The position numbers were made by a program, and so were the translations under genes. Positions 49,258-60,230 of a stretch of 64,000 nt of DNA are shown piece after piece (within the stretch, counting starts at the first letter, position 1; every line of letters starts with the position of its first letter). Source of the DNA: Mesorhabditis belari. Taxonomy: Eukaryota > Nematoda > Chromadorea > Rhabditida > Rhabditidae. The notes below the pieces were generated by a model, which had not been told where the DNA came from, made no database searches, and was given only the letters and a program-made list of their open reading frames with translations. Where the stretch lies: positions 451,501 to 515,500 of the forward strand of contig CAUEEP010000923.1 in the NCBI GenBank assembly GCA_958450365.1, read 5' to 3'.

Positions 49258-49324
49258 CTTTCTTCGAGCCAGAGACTCTCCGCTTTGTATTCTAACGATT
49301 TACCACTAGAACATCGAACCATGT
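49258..49324 (-). repeat. tRNA-like fragment
   Basis: On the minus strand GTTCTAGTGGTAAATCGTTA resembles the 5' half of a tRNA (D-arm), followed by an anticodon-arm-like hairpin. No T-arm is seen, so it is a remnant. Confidence 0.35.
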
Positions 49325-49482
49325 TTGAAGGAAAAAGGATCAAATAAAGTAGAGACGATTTTCTTGATCGTAAACGAAATGTTTATAATCGTTATAACTA
49401 TCGTAATCTTTACTTTGCAGCTAAATTTTTATTATGTTGTTCCCTAGAGTCGATTCTACATAACCACCAATTTTTGGAGCAA

Positions 49483-49818
49483 TCAGCGTCCGTAAGTACC
49501 GGATTTTCTCTAGTAGTAGTGCACCCAGAGCTTCGCCTAAATTCCTCATAAACTCGAGAGCCGCTTATCATAACCTATTGACATGGGGTCGGAAAATGTA
49601 GCTGACGATCAGATCTAGTGGGGGATTTGAGTGTTGAGCTTCTGCGGAAACTTAGAAACCGTCAAATAGTGATCAACTCGGCTCGACCGGGTGCATTTCT
49701 ATTAGGGAAAATACGGTATACAAAATACTATTAAATAGCTATAATAACTTTGTTTATACGATCGTTTCCCTGCTGAATGCATCACTGGTAATTTATTTCG
49801 ATAATAATACATTATTAA
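49483..49818. repeat. Inverted duplicate of synaptotagmin-like gene DNA with family C element
   Basis: About 49483-49757 is the reverse complement of about 42178-42456, including family C copy 3 (49497-49718) and outside DNA (ATTAAATAGCTATAATAACT). Then 49766-49818 matches the reverse complement of 42715-42770, which covers the 3' end of the first synaptotagmin-like coding exon and its donor (GAATGCATCACTGGTAATTT). The order of the two blocks differs between the loci. Confidence 0.9.
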
Positions 49819-50040
49819 TACCGTATTCTCTCTAATAGTAGTGCACCCAGAGCGTCACCTAAATTGCTTGAAATCTCGAGAACCGATTATCATAACCTAT
49901 CAATGTGAGGTCGGAAAATGTAGCTGACGCTCAGATCTAGCTGGCGATTAGAGTGTTGAGCTTCTGCGGAAACTTAGAAACCGTCAAATAGTCGCCAACT
50001 CGGCTCACTGGGGTGCACTACTATTAGAGAAAATACGGTG
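49819..50040. mobile_element. Inverted-repeat element family C, copy 4
   Basis: Complementary ends ACCGTATTCTCTCTAATAG and ATTAGAGAAAATACGGT, 222 bp, right next to the duplicated exon fragment. Confidence 0.9.
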
Positions 50041-50535
50041 GTTCAAGTCCTAGAAACGCTCAATGAATTTGAGACTTCTGTTTTGGCGCTAAATTCTTTG
50101 TTCAAGCCTTTGAAAGTCTCTTTCAACTGATCCCAAAATATCAATTTTTTTTATCATCAGCTATGTAGATTTCAAAATTTCTAGACTATGAATAAAATTA
50201 GGGCTTCTGAGTGTTTTTGGAAGCCTCGTTTTCCATTCTAAATTCCGGTTCATCAATTTGAAATTGGAGGGCCAAAAATTAATGTCTTTTATTCGAAAAA
50301 CGGATGGGAAAAGAAATGAAAAAAAAAGAGCCTTTTACTCGATTCCAAATTCGATTATTCATTTACTTCATAAAATGTGTGATGAGCAAAGGAGTCAAAT
50401 TTTTCGGCTATATTTTAAAATTTGAATAAAAAGATGAACCGAGATAAAAAGATAAAAAGATTTAGTCACCAAAGCGATTGAACTTTGCAGTAATTCCGAA
50501 GTTTTCAAACTTTTAAAAGCTACCATAATATTTAA

Positions 50536-50973
50536 TAGAGTGTTTTCCTCGCGAGTAATGCCTTTTTTTTAAAACGCACGTTTACGAAAACTCACCGTAC
50601 TTTTAGCGGGAATTATTGCAAAAAAAATTGGCGCAAAAATCACGAGCGCCGCCTTATTGAATATCTTTACATTTGACGGCAATTTCCCACCAAATCAGTT
50701 GAACGGTTGAATATCTTTTAAAGAGCGTCGTATGACTCTCTTTAAAGATATTCAACCGTTCAACTGATATCTTTACTTTCCCGTCAAATGTAAAGATTTC
50801 CCGTCAAATGTAAAGATTTCCCGTCAAATGTAAAGATATTCAATTTACTCGACGTGTAAAGAGGATTTGCTCGTAGTTACTCGACCCAAAAAAACGCCGA
50901 TTAATCGAGTAAAGAATTACGCATGAAAAATTTGACTCGAGTAACTTACTTTACTCGCGAGGAACACACTCTA
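50536..50973. mobile_element. Inverted-repeat element with inner hairpin and 22-bp repeats
   Basis: Ends AGAGTGTTTTCCTCGCGAGT and ACTCGCGAGGAACACACTCT are near-perfect complements. Inside are a hairpin on GAACGGTTGAATATCTTT and three copies of TTTCCCGTCAAATGTAAAGA. No coding capacity. Confidence 0.85.
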
Positions 50974-51724
50974 ATAGTTAAAAGCTTTTCCGAATCAAAA
51001 TATAGATAGTGTTATAAGAATTTTTTGAAGTAAAAAAATCTATTGAGATTTACAAAACTATCTATTTATCTAATTTTCAAAAAAAAAAAAAAAAAATGAA
51101 ACACTCAATGAAATGTTTAAATGTCAAAGAGCTTAAAAAAGAAAAAGAAAAAGAAAAAAGAAAAAAGAAATTTGATCTTAAAAAGAAAAATCGGAGGGTT
51201 TCTTTTCTATTTTTGGAAGATTATGGATGTAGGCGGATTGGAAAAAGATTGGAAAAAGATATTGAAAAGATTGGAAAAAGATTAGAAAAAGATCAAGATG
51301 AGATAAGAAAATGGGAAAAAATATGGAAAACGAAATATTGAATAAACGAAATAACCAACGGTTACTTAATATTTCGTTCGTTTTCCACGCAATCTAAGCT
51401 CCGCCCCTTTTTGCTGTAGAAACTGTGCTTTAAAAATTTGCATTCAAAAGTCTACCGTAGAAAGGCGTTTCACTACACTACACTACCCAGGATGATCTAG
51501 CTTAAAGACTCATCCCTAACTTTAAAGTGTTATTGATTGAGAAATTTGCATTCAAAAGTATCTACTAGATCTAAAAGAGCTGTATCTGTCTGTCTGTCTG
51601 TCTGCGCACTAATCCTCCACTCCCAATAGACCGTTTCAAATGACTTATATTTAGTTTAGCTTAGAATTCTATGTAGTTGTGCAAGATGTTTTGAAATTTT
51701 TAAAAAACGAAAAATGAGGACGCG

Positions 51725-51906
51725 GGTCGGAGTCGAACCGGCGTCGCGTGGGCTAGAGACAAGGGAGCTCGCACTGCGCCACCTGCTATGCTGTTACCAA
51801 ACCCTGTGCCAACAGTTAACCCCGAGTGCCAGCGGTTAACGCCGAATGGTCAACGCGCGCTCTCAAACGAATGGAAGAGAGAGGCCGAGGGTTTGACTCC
51901 TCTCCG
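51725..51906. repeat. Two opposed tRNA-like fragments
   Basis: On the minus strand, AGCAGGTGGCGCAGTGCGAG and CCGGTTCGACTCCG give a D-arm and T-arm about 40 nt apart. On the plus strand at 51859-51905, GGCCGAGGGTTTGACTCC is a T-arm-like piece. The block is GC-rich against its surroundings. Confidence 0.4.
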
Positions 51907-53497
51907 CTAATTCTTTTGCTTTTTTTTTGCTGGTAGCCTATAGTCTATTCCACTACAGTCTCCCGGGCGGACAGGCCTATCAAATGGATGAAATTTTCGT
52001 CTTTTAACATTCACCAGGATTACAGTAAACCACAGTTACTCTTGTTTCACCGTTTAAACCGTGGAAACCTCCCGAGAACTATCGTAATCCTGTCTCCAGT
52101 CTATATAAATGATCTAATTGGTTAAACATAGATGACTTCAAATCTATGTTTAACCTTGTTGCTAACAAATAGATTATCTTTTAAGTAAAAAGACTAGAAC
52201 AAGATTCTACTGCTTTAAAAGTCTATTGGAGAGTCGTAGCTTTTAAAAAGCTTGGAGAATCGTAGCTTTCAAAAATATTGTTTAAAATTCCTCTAAACAT
52301 TAATTCCAGATTTTTGATCGACAAAAAGCGGCAATGATTCTTGATTGTTTTTACTCTAAACGAGGGATTTCTTTTAGAAAAGCTTTAAAAGAGGTCGAGT
52401 CAATGGAGCGAAGAAAAATTGGAAGAATTGGAAGAATTGGAAGAATTGGAAGAATTTGGGGGAATGGGGACACGAATCTTGGTCTTTTCTTCTCAAAAAT
52501 CCCTGGAAACTATTCGATTTGTAACGGAGGAACGTAAAATTCGTGAAGCTGAAAAAAAAGGAATTAAAGGGGAGAAAAAAAACGAGGAAATGTCAGCGTT
52601 ACGAGATACGAATTTTGGTGACTTTCATTTCTAAAGAAGTCATTGGAAGCACTGAGCTTGATCCTCGATGGAAGTGAGTTTTGTTATGAAGAAAAGAATT
52701 AGAAGCATACGGTAGTTTTCGGATGAGTTAGAAGAAGAACACTGCAGCAAGTGTTAGAAGAGGAACACTGCAGCACTGCAGCAGCCAGCTGCAGCAAGTG
52801 AGAGTAGAAGCACTCAGCATCAACAGTATTCACTTTGAAACAGTTGAACGGTTACAGTGGTTGAGTTGCAAATAATCCAGTCAGATTATTGGACGATACA
52901 ATAGCGTTGAATGCAAATTCCTTAACAGTCTTATTGAGAGGAACTCAGTGACAAGGTTACAATGGTTACTATAGTTTTAAAAGTGTTAAGATTACAGTAG
53001 TTTTGAAAAGTAAAGTGATTTTACTCAGAGCCCAAAAAACTATTCACTACTCAACGTTCAAAGCTCAATGAATGGAAAAGAAAATTTGCGAAATTCCCAA
53101 GTGTTTACGGGGTTTCAGATTTTCATAGGTAAAGAAGGAAAAGTCAAAAAAAAGGCGTTTAGGCTGCAAAATAAAAAAAAGGAAAAGAGGAAAACGGAGT
53201 GAGAAGGCCAACTAAGGGACACAAAGAGAAAAGAGACGGGGAAACTTTGATGTTTTCGCAAAAAAAGGGGACAAAATAAAGGCAAAATAGCAAAATATTT
53301 CTTCGGGGATCAGCTGGGAAAAACGAAAAACATGAGTTTCTTTTTGCAAAGATTTTAGAGGATCTGGACATCACTGATTTCGAGACATCCACTTATTCAG
53401 TAAACACCGAAACTTTTTGCCTTGTCTGGAATTTCAATGAGTCTACTTTGAAGATGAAAATCTTGACAAATTATAGACAAACTTTTATAGAAATACT

Positions 53498-53710
53498 TAC
53501 CGTATTCTCTCTAAGAGTAGTGCACCCTGAGCGTCACCTAAATTGCTCGAAATCTCGAGAACCGCTTATCAGAACCTATCGATGTGGGGTCGGAAAATGT
53601 AGCTGACGATGAGATCTAGCTGGTGATTTGAGTGTTGAGCTTCTGCGGAAACTTAGAAACCGTCAAATAGTCATCAACTCGGGTGCACTACTATTAGAGA
53701 AAATACGGTA
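53498..53710. mobile_element. Inverted-repeat element family C, copy 5
   Basis: Ends TTACCGTATTCTCTCTAAGAG and ATTAGAGAAAATACGGTA. The flanking AATTCAAGAAATGAAATAAA is also a copy, inverted, of the DNA beside copy 2 at 42465-42490. Confidence 0.9.
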
Positions 53711-53895
53711 ATTCAAGAAATGAAATAAAGTGAGAAAGAAAATTTTTGGCTCTATCAAAATCAATATTTGGCCATAAAAAGTAAATTTTCTTAAGCACAA
53801 AAGCTTTAACAAATTCACGAGAAAGCCATTATTATTAGTTTTTGAGCTTTAATTTCCAAGGAAAAGTCGTAGAGCTTCAAAAATGTTTTCATAGG

Positions 53896-54080
53896 AGGGA
53901 ATCGTATGCGTAGATTCCGAATTTCGACAAATCAGACCTCGCTGACACGTCAAATTTGGGCTAAAAGGCAAAAACTACGCAACTTAACGCTTTTCCGCAG
54001 TTTTTGCCTTTTAGCCCAAATTTGACGTGTCAGCGAGGTCTGATTTGTCGAAATTCGGAATCTATGCATACGATTCCCTT
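53896..54080. repeat. Near-perfect long hairpin
   Basis: Arms of about 82 bp (starting AGGGAATCGTATGCGTAGAT, ending in AGGCAAAAACT) are separated by only about 22 bp. I see a single mismatch near the outer end (GCG versus GCA). Family unknown; no similar copy in the window. Confidence 0.9.
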
Positions 54081-54144
54081 ATATGGAAATATTTTCGAAG
54101 ATCTACGGCCCGGCTCTCCTTGCCTAAGGCCTTTTCCAGCAAAA

Positions 54145-54200
54145 AAAAGGTGCGCAAATGTCCAGGTGCGCAAAAAAAGGTCGCATTTGTCCCACCCCCC
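54145..54200. repeat. Solo end of family D
   Basis: AAAGGTGCGCAAATGTCC and GGTCGCATTTGTCCCACCC match the terminal 55 bp of the family D elements. Confidence 0.8.
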
Positions 54201-54614
54201 AAAATGGCGAGCTATTCAGCTCTTTTGTTTTTCTTTTCCGACAAAACTTTCCCAAATAAGATATTCAGTTAAACGACTGAATAGCTTTTTTGGCAGGAGT
54301 ATATAATGTGCTTCACGAGATTTATTTGTTCTTTTTGTCATTCTTTTGCCATGTTTTTTTTGCTTTTTTTTTCATTGAGCGTCATAAAAAGCGAGCAAGA
54401 AAGGACAAAGATTATCGTACCTTTTTTCAAATTATCCATCCTTTAGCCATAATAATAATAATTGGGTAAAATTGTAATTACAATTATCGAACGATAGAAA
54501 GTTCATTGGGAAATATAATTCATTAGAAAAGTCACGAAATTTATGAACATCGTTTACGTATTTTGAGTCAAATTCACTCAACAACAATAAGTCTGTTGAC
54601 TAATCGAGAAATCT

Positions 54615-54647
<33 letters not shown>

Positions 54648-54840
54648 TCAATCTTTGGCTATTTTATTTGGCTTCTCTCAACCGTGAAAACCTTTGAAAC
54701 TACGCACGACAAATCCGATTTGAGAACATTTATGAAAGTTAAGAGAAAAACGGTGGAAACGGAAATTTGATTTTATTTAAAAGTGAAGAAGAAGCCAGTT
54801 TACAGTTGAGCCAGTTTACAAAAAAAAAAAGAAAATGTAT

Positions 54841-55104
54841 TCCGTATTCTTCGAAGAAGACCGGGTAAAGAGGATCGGACTCCTGCTGTAGCGCCTTTTA
54901 ATTTCTTTTCTGCATAAAAGCTTTCAATCAAGTGCTATAGAGCTGGAAAATGGCTCAAAAATACCACATGAGCTAACAGATTTTTGAGTCATTTTCCAGC
55001 TCTATAGCACTTCATTGAAAGGTTTTATGCAGAAAAGAAATTTTAAAAGGCTTGCTACGAGTAATCATCTCTTTACCCGGTCTTCTATTCGAAGAAATAC
55101 GGTA
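54841..55104. mobile_element. Inverted-repeat element family F
   Basis: Ends CCGTATTCTTCGAAGAAGAC and TCTTCTATTCGAAGAAATAC are complementary with differences. Inner arms are TTTCTTTTCTGCATAAAAGC and GTGCTATAGAGCTGGAAAAT with their complements. Confidence 0.85.
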
Positions 55105-55444
55105 ATCTAGATTTCAAGAGACTTCAAGAGATTTTTCATCTCAAAATTCAGTTTTTCCTTTTTTGAGGCATCAATTTCTGAAGTGATATTTTGTTGGGCG
55201 AATTTTTTATGCCCAAAAAATTTCTCGAGTGGATCCACTGATTGCCATCATTCACTTTTCGAAAGTCCCGAGGGAGATCGAAAAATTTTCTGTGATCCCA
55301 TCGGGGAAATAATTTCTAAGCAAAAAAAAGAATATGAATATATCTTTTTACACAAATCATACAGCAATAGTTAATTTTTGAATCTTTTTGTTTTTTGGGG
55401 GAAAGGGAATTTGACGTCAGAGGCTTTGGGGAATTTGATAAAGA

Positions 55445-55938
55445 GGGTAAGGGTAAAGGTAAGGGTAAAGGTAAGGGTAAAGGTAAGGGTAAAGGTAAGG
55501 GTAAAGGTAAGGGTAAAGGTAAGGGTAAAGGTAAGGGTAAAGGTAAGGGTAAAGGTAAGGGTAAAGGTAAGGGTAAAGGTAAGGGGTAAAGGTAAGGGTA
55601 AAGGTAAGGGTAAAGGTAAGGGTAAAGGTAAGGGTAAAGGTAAGGGTAAGGGTAAAGGTAAGGGTAAAGGTAAGGGTAAAGGTAAGGGTAAAGGTAAGGG
55701 TAAAGGTAAGGGTAAAGGTAAGGGTAAGGGTAAAGGTAAAGGTAAAGGTAAAGGTAAAGGTAAAGGTAAAGGGTAAAGGTAAGGGTAAAGGTAAGGGTAA
55801 AGGTAAGGATAAAGGTAAGGGTAAAGGTAAGGGTAAAGGTAAGGGTAAAGGTAAGGGTAAGGGTAAAGGTAAGGGTAAAGGTAAGGATAAAGGTAAGGGT
55901 AAAGGTAAGGGTAAGGGTAAGGGTAAAGGTAAGGGTAA
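55445..55938. repeat. GGTAAGGGTAAA minisatellite, about 41 units
   Basis: A G/A-rich 12-bp unit GGTAAGGGTAAA with a few 6-bp insertions (GGTAAA or GGTAAG). It makes Gly/Lys or Arg/Val/Lys open frames forward and Leu/Pro/Tyr frames in reverse, none of them genes. It is not the nematode telomere repeat TTAGGC. Confidence 0.95.
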
Positions 55939-56763
55939 AGGTTTAGCATTAAAGCATTAAAGTTCACTAGACATAAAAAAAACGACGATAGATCGATAAA
56001 TATAGATATAAAATAGTATTTATATTTAAAAAACATAGGAAAATCGCATATTTTTTAAAAACAATCTGAATCTAAATTGAATCTAAATAGACTAGATTTT
56101 TAACGAAATCGGTTAGGGAAAATTTTTCAAAGTAAATTGATTGAAATACTTATTTTTTTCATAGCAAGTCAATTAAAATCAAAAAAATTTGCCTACTTAA
56201 ATCTACATGATAGATCATAGAATTTACAAAGCATAAATTGAATAGATTGAATAGATTGAATAGATAAAATTGAATCTACAACTAGATAAAGAACGATTGT
56301 CTATATAATTTGTACTGTTTAATGTTGTTGTCTATTTTTTTTATTTTAATTGATTTGCTATTTCAGTTGATTTGCTATGAAAAAAAGATGTATTTCAATC
56401 AATTTATTTTGAAAAATTTTCCCTAACCAATTTGCTATGAAAGTCAATTAGATGAAAGTCAATTATATTTCCCAATTAGATTTTCTTTGAGTTTTCTTTC
56501 AATTTCTTTATTAAACTGTGCCCAGAGTCAGTTAGAGAAGTCAGAGAAGGCAACTTCAAAGAAGGGAATTGTCATCAAGCCGATTGACAAACAAAAGGAG
56601 AACGAGCGATGTCAAGTCGATCTGTCAAGTCGTCAAGTATATGTCAAATCGATCTCATTGAGCAATTTAATTAGTAATATTAGTTTAATTCATATATGTA
56701 TGAATTAAACTAATAATAATAATAATACTAATAAGACTAATAACACTAATAATACTAATAATA

Positions 56764-57283
56764 TTGGGTTGGGGAGAATGAGTCGGCGCCGAAAATCAAA
56801 AAAATGTCTAAAACTTCTATTCGACTTCGTCAAATAATATGCGTTTGATATCAGTAGAATGGTTAACTAATTCTCTACAAAATGACATTTAAAAGAAAAT
56901 TCAAACAGCGCCTCCGCTCAAGAAAAAGCCATTTTTTCACAAAAACTACAAACTGTCATCTAGAAAAAACCATTGGTGGAATCTTCCTGCAAATTTGGCA
57001 ACTTAAGTAATTGAATGTGCTCTATCTTTTTTATATAAACACCAAAAAAGGTTTATGTGAAAGAAACTGTTCAAATGATGAGTCGGACTCTTTGCCATTT
57101 TAACCAGCTGCGTTTGGAAGTTCATAAACTCCACGAAAGAAAAGCTTTGTGAAATCTCTCAAAAGTCATTTTGTAGAGAAATAGTGGATCCTTTTGATGA
57201 AACCAAACGTATGTTTAAAGAAGGCTTTATGTGTGCAAAAAGTCCCTTTAACGTTTGGCGCCGACTCATTCTCCCCAACCCAA
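56764..57283. mobile_element. 520-bp element with perfect 27-bp terminal inverted repeats
   Basis: TTGGGTTGGGGAGAATGAGT plus CGGCGCC at the left is exactly complemented at the right end. Subterminal inverted repeats (CTCTACAAAATGACA) lie inside. It is inserted in a (TAATAC)n-type microsatellite, which continues on both sides. No transposase frame. Confidence 0.9.
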
Positions 57284-57514
57284 TACTAATAATACTAATA
57301 ATACTAATAACAATCCGGTGATTACAAGTTTCTTACAAGGATTACAAGTATATGAGGATCACTTAACGACGTTTTTCATTTTGAAATCATTGAAATCTAA
57401 GACTATAGCAAATCGTATAGTGAAAATTTTGCAAATTTTGCAAAGCAAATCGGCTACGACATATGGATATATTCTTTACTATATCTAAACATAGCTCTAT
57501 ACCTAGATTTTCAT

Positions 57515-57620
57515 CGGTCCTTTTCATCAGCGAAAGGTCGCGGGTTCGACTCCCAGCGGGGCACAACTTTTTGATCTGCCCTAGTTCCAATTGGTGCACT
57601 GGATTCAATCCTCATTTGGA
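57515..57620 (+). repeat. tRNA-derived SINE, 5'-truncated copy
   Basis: From AGCGAAAGGTCGCGGGTTCG onward it matches the copy at 58755-58852, including the non-tRNA tail CTGCCCTAGTTCCAATTGGT and CATTTGGAAAAG. The tRNA 5' half is absent. Confidence 0.7.
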
Positions 57621-57724
57621 AAAGATCTGATCTAATCCAAACACAAACAAGTTCAAGCCCAGTCAGAAGTCAGATCCAGGTCTTTGTTTGAGATTTTGCC
57701 ACGTTTGCAGCAAGACCAGTACTA

Positions 57725-58335
57725 GCTTCTAATCTGGCTTTGACTGGTTTAGGGATTGAAGAATTGTCTTTGGATAGATCAGGCATCTGGCAGATAGATC
57801 AGGTAAATTTCAAGTTATTATAGAACCTAGAAAACCCAGACGCTTCTTGAGTTTGTCTACTTGTTTGACTTCATCTCGTTTTCAAGGTGAACTTGACGAC
57901 TAGTTGAAAATTAGAGAGAAAAAATCTAATTTCTAAGATTATCTATTATTTAGCTAAGCTAATAGCTAACTTCTAGATTCTATAATAACTTGGAATTTAC
58001 CTGATCTATCTGCCAGATGCGTGATCTATCCAAAGATCTATCTATGCGTGATCTATCCAAAGATCTATCTATGCCTGATCTATCCAAAGATCTATCTATG
58101 CCCGATCTATCCAAAGATCAATCTATGCCTGATCTATACAAAGATCTATCTATGCCTGATCTATCCAACAATCTATCTATGCCTGATCTATCCAACAATC
58201 TATCTATGCCTGATCTATCCAACAATCTATCTATGCCCGATCTATCCAAAGATCTATCTATGCGTGATCTATCCAAAGATCTATCTATGCCTGATCTACA
58301 ATTCTTCAATCCCTAAACCAGTCAAAGCAAGATTA
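57725..58335. repeat. Inverted repeat with a 27-bp minisatellite in one arm
   Basis: Arm 1 (57725-57835) contains GACTGGTTTAGGGATTGAAG and GCATCTGGCAGATAGATCAG. Arm 2 (about 57978-58335) is its complement but is split by about ten 27-bp units (ATGCCTGATCTATCCAAAGA core). Arm 1 holds a single unit equivalent (CTTTGGATAGATCAGGCAT). Confidence 0.9.
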
Positions 58336-58711
58336 CATATAAATAAAGACAAAAATCTTCATTCTCTTTAAAAATATTTTCCGGAAGAGCAAAAAAAAAC
58401 AAACAAGGCTCAGCTGGTGCGATCCTTAAAGGGTTAGTGAGAAAAGAAATTTGATCGCTTTCCTTGTTTTTTTATGTTGGAAAAAGAAAGAGAAGATCGA
58501 AACAAGGAGATTTTTGGGTAAATAAAGGATTGAGGTAAAAAGGATAATTGCAAGATTCTATAGGATTGGAAAAGGGCCAAATTTACCCCCATTTGTCCTT
58601 TACATAAAGCCACGTGGGGGATTTAGCTTTGTTTCTTTGTTGTTTACTTTGAGCTAAACATGTCGAAACGCATCCCTCCTGGTGACTTAATTGCCTCTAG
58701 AGTCGTGGGGC

Positions 58712-58860
58712 CGAGGTGCGTCGTGGTGTAGTGGTTAGCACAGTTGACCTGTAAGCGAAAGGTCTTGGGTTCGACTCCCAGCGGGGCAAAACTTTTTGCT
58801 CTGCCCTAGTTCCAATTGGTGCACTGGATTCAATGCTCATTTGGAAAAGAGTTCAATGCA
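58712..58860 (+). repeat. tRNA-derived SINE, longest copy
   Basis: GTGGTGTAGTGGTTAGCACA is a good D-arm/A-box. GACCT and AGGTC form an anticodon stem with an enlarged loop. TTGGGTTCGACTCCCAGC is a good T-arm/B-box. The acceptor strands (GTGCGTC, GCGGGGC) do not pair well, and a conserved tail follows, shared with 57562-57620. Confidence 0.7.
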
Positions 58861-59562
58861 CTATAAAGTTAATAAAATATAACAATAAAGTCTTCAATAC
58901 TCTTGTCATACGGTAGTCTAATATAATCGAATCGAATACAATCGAATACAATCGAAATTTTGGAAAACAATAGACACTTTTTCTTTAGAGAAAAAGATAG
59001 GTTTGGTGAATTTGTTATTTCAATGGAAGTACGATAGCCGGTTCTTATTTTATATTAAAGTATGGGAAAGACTACTGTATTTAAAAATTACAATTGAATG
59101 ACCACAGCTTGTCGTAAAATGAATTCTATTGGGTTGGATGGGGAAAACATGAGAAGCGGAATGGTTGACGAGAAAAAAAAAGGAAAAAAGGAAAAAAAGG
59201 ATTTCAGAAAAAGAAAACGATCAAAAATCTGGGACACAACAGAATTGAAAATGAAAAGAAATGAAAAGCACGCAATTAGAATTAAAATTCTATTTAGAAT
59301 TTGCGGAAAAGAAGGGCTGCAGAAGGAAAGAATTTCTAAAAGAATTGCTAAAAAAATTGCTACAAGAATTGAGAAAAGAATTGCTAAAAGAATTTCTAAA
59401 AGAATTTCTAAATGACTTCTTCTAAATGACTTTGTGCGACGAACGGCTAATCCCGACCGTATTAGAGAAAATGAGAAAAAGCTGATTTGAATTGAGAAAA
59501 GAATTGAAATCGATATTTTAAATTTTGACCTTTTTGAAGTCATTTCAAGCTTTGGTATAAAA

Positions 59563-60230
59563 TACCGTATTTACTCGAATAGAAGACCGGCCTCGATTAT
59601 AAGACCGTCTCGAATAGAAGATGGGGTCTAGGGGATGATCGAAAAAATAAGACCGTCTCGAATAGAAGACGTCTCGAATAGAAGACGTCTCGAATAGAAG
59701 ACGTCTCGAATAGAAGACGTCTCGAATAGAAGACGTCTCGAATAGAAGACGTCTCGAATAGAAGACGTCTCGAATAGAAGACGTCTCGAATAGAAGACGT
59801 CTCGAATAGAAGACGTCCGAAGAAGCGCCGAATAGAAGACGTCTCGAATAGAAGACGTCTCGAATAGAAGACGTCTCGAATAGAAGACGTCTCGAATAGA
59901 AGACGTCTCGAATAGAAGACGTCTCGAATAGAAGACGTCTCGAAAGAAGACGCCGAATAGAAGACGTCTCGAATAGAAGACGTCTCGAATAGAGACGTCT
60001 CGAATAGAAGACGTCTCGAATAGAAGACGTCTCGAATAGAAGACGTCTCGAAAGAAGACGTCTCGAATGAAGACGTCTCGAATAGAAGACGTCTCGAATA
60101 GAAGACGTCTCGAATAGAAGACGTCTAGAATAGAAGACGTCTAGAATAGAAGACGTCTAGAATAGAAGACGGGGTCTAGGGGATGATCGAAAAAATAGAA
60201 GGCCGGTCTTCTATTCGAGTAAATACGGTA
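59563..60230. mobile_element. TACCGTA-type element filled by a 16-bp minisatellite
   Basis: Ends TACCGTATTTACTCGAATAG and TATTCGAGTAAATACGGTA are complementary, followed inward by AAGACCGGCC and GGCCGGTCTT. Both ends then carry GGGGTCTAGGGGATGATCGA. Between them are about 32 units of CGAATAGAAGACGTCT (contains the palindrome AGACGTCT), with a few 2-7 bp deletions. Confidence 0.95.

Noticed and set aside
55445..55938. Interstitial telomere
   Set aside because: The unit is GGTAAGGGTAAA, not TTAGGC; no evidence of a chromosome end.
55371..56036. 221-codon minus-strand Leu/Pro/Tyr repeat frame and Gly/Lys frames on plus
   Set aside because: Products of the GGTAAGGGTAAA minisatellite.
58017..58371. 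Frames with MPDLSKDLS or IYLCLIYPK repeats
   Set aside because: 27-bp minisatellite, a multiple of three, no gene signals.
58712..58790. Functional tRNA gene
   Set aside because: D- and T-arms are good, but the acceptor stem does not pair, the anticodon loop is enlarged and the 3' tail is shared with another copy, which fits a SINE.
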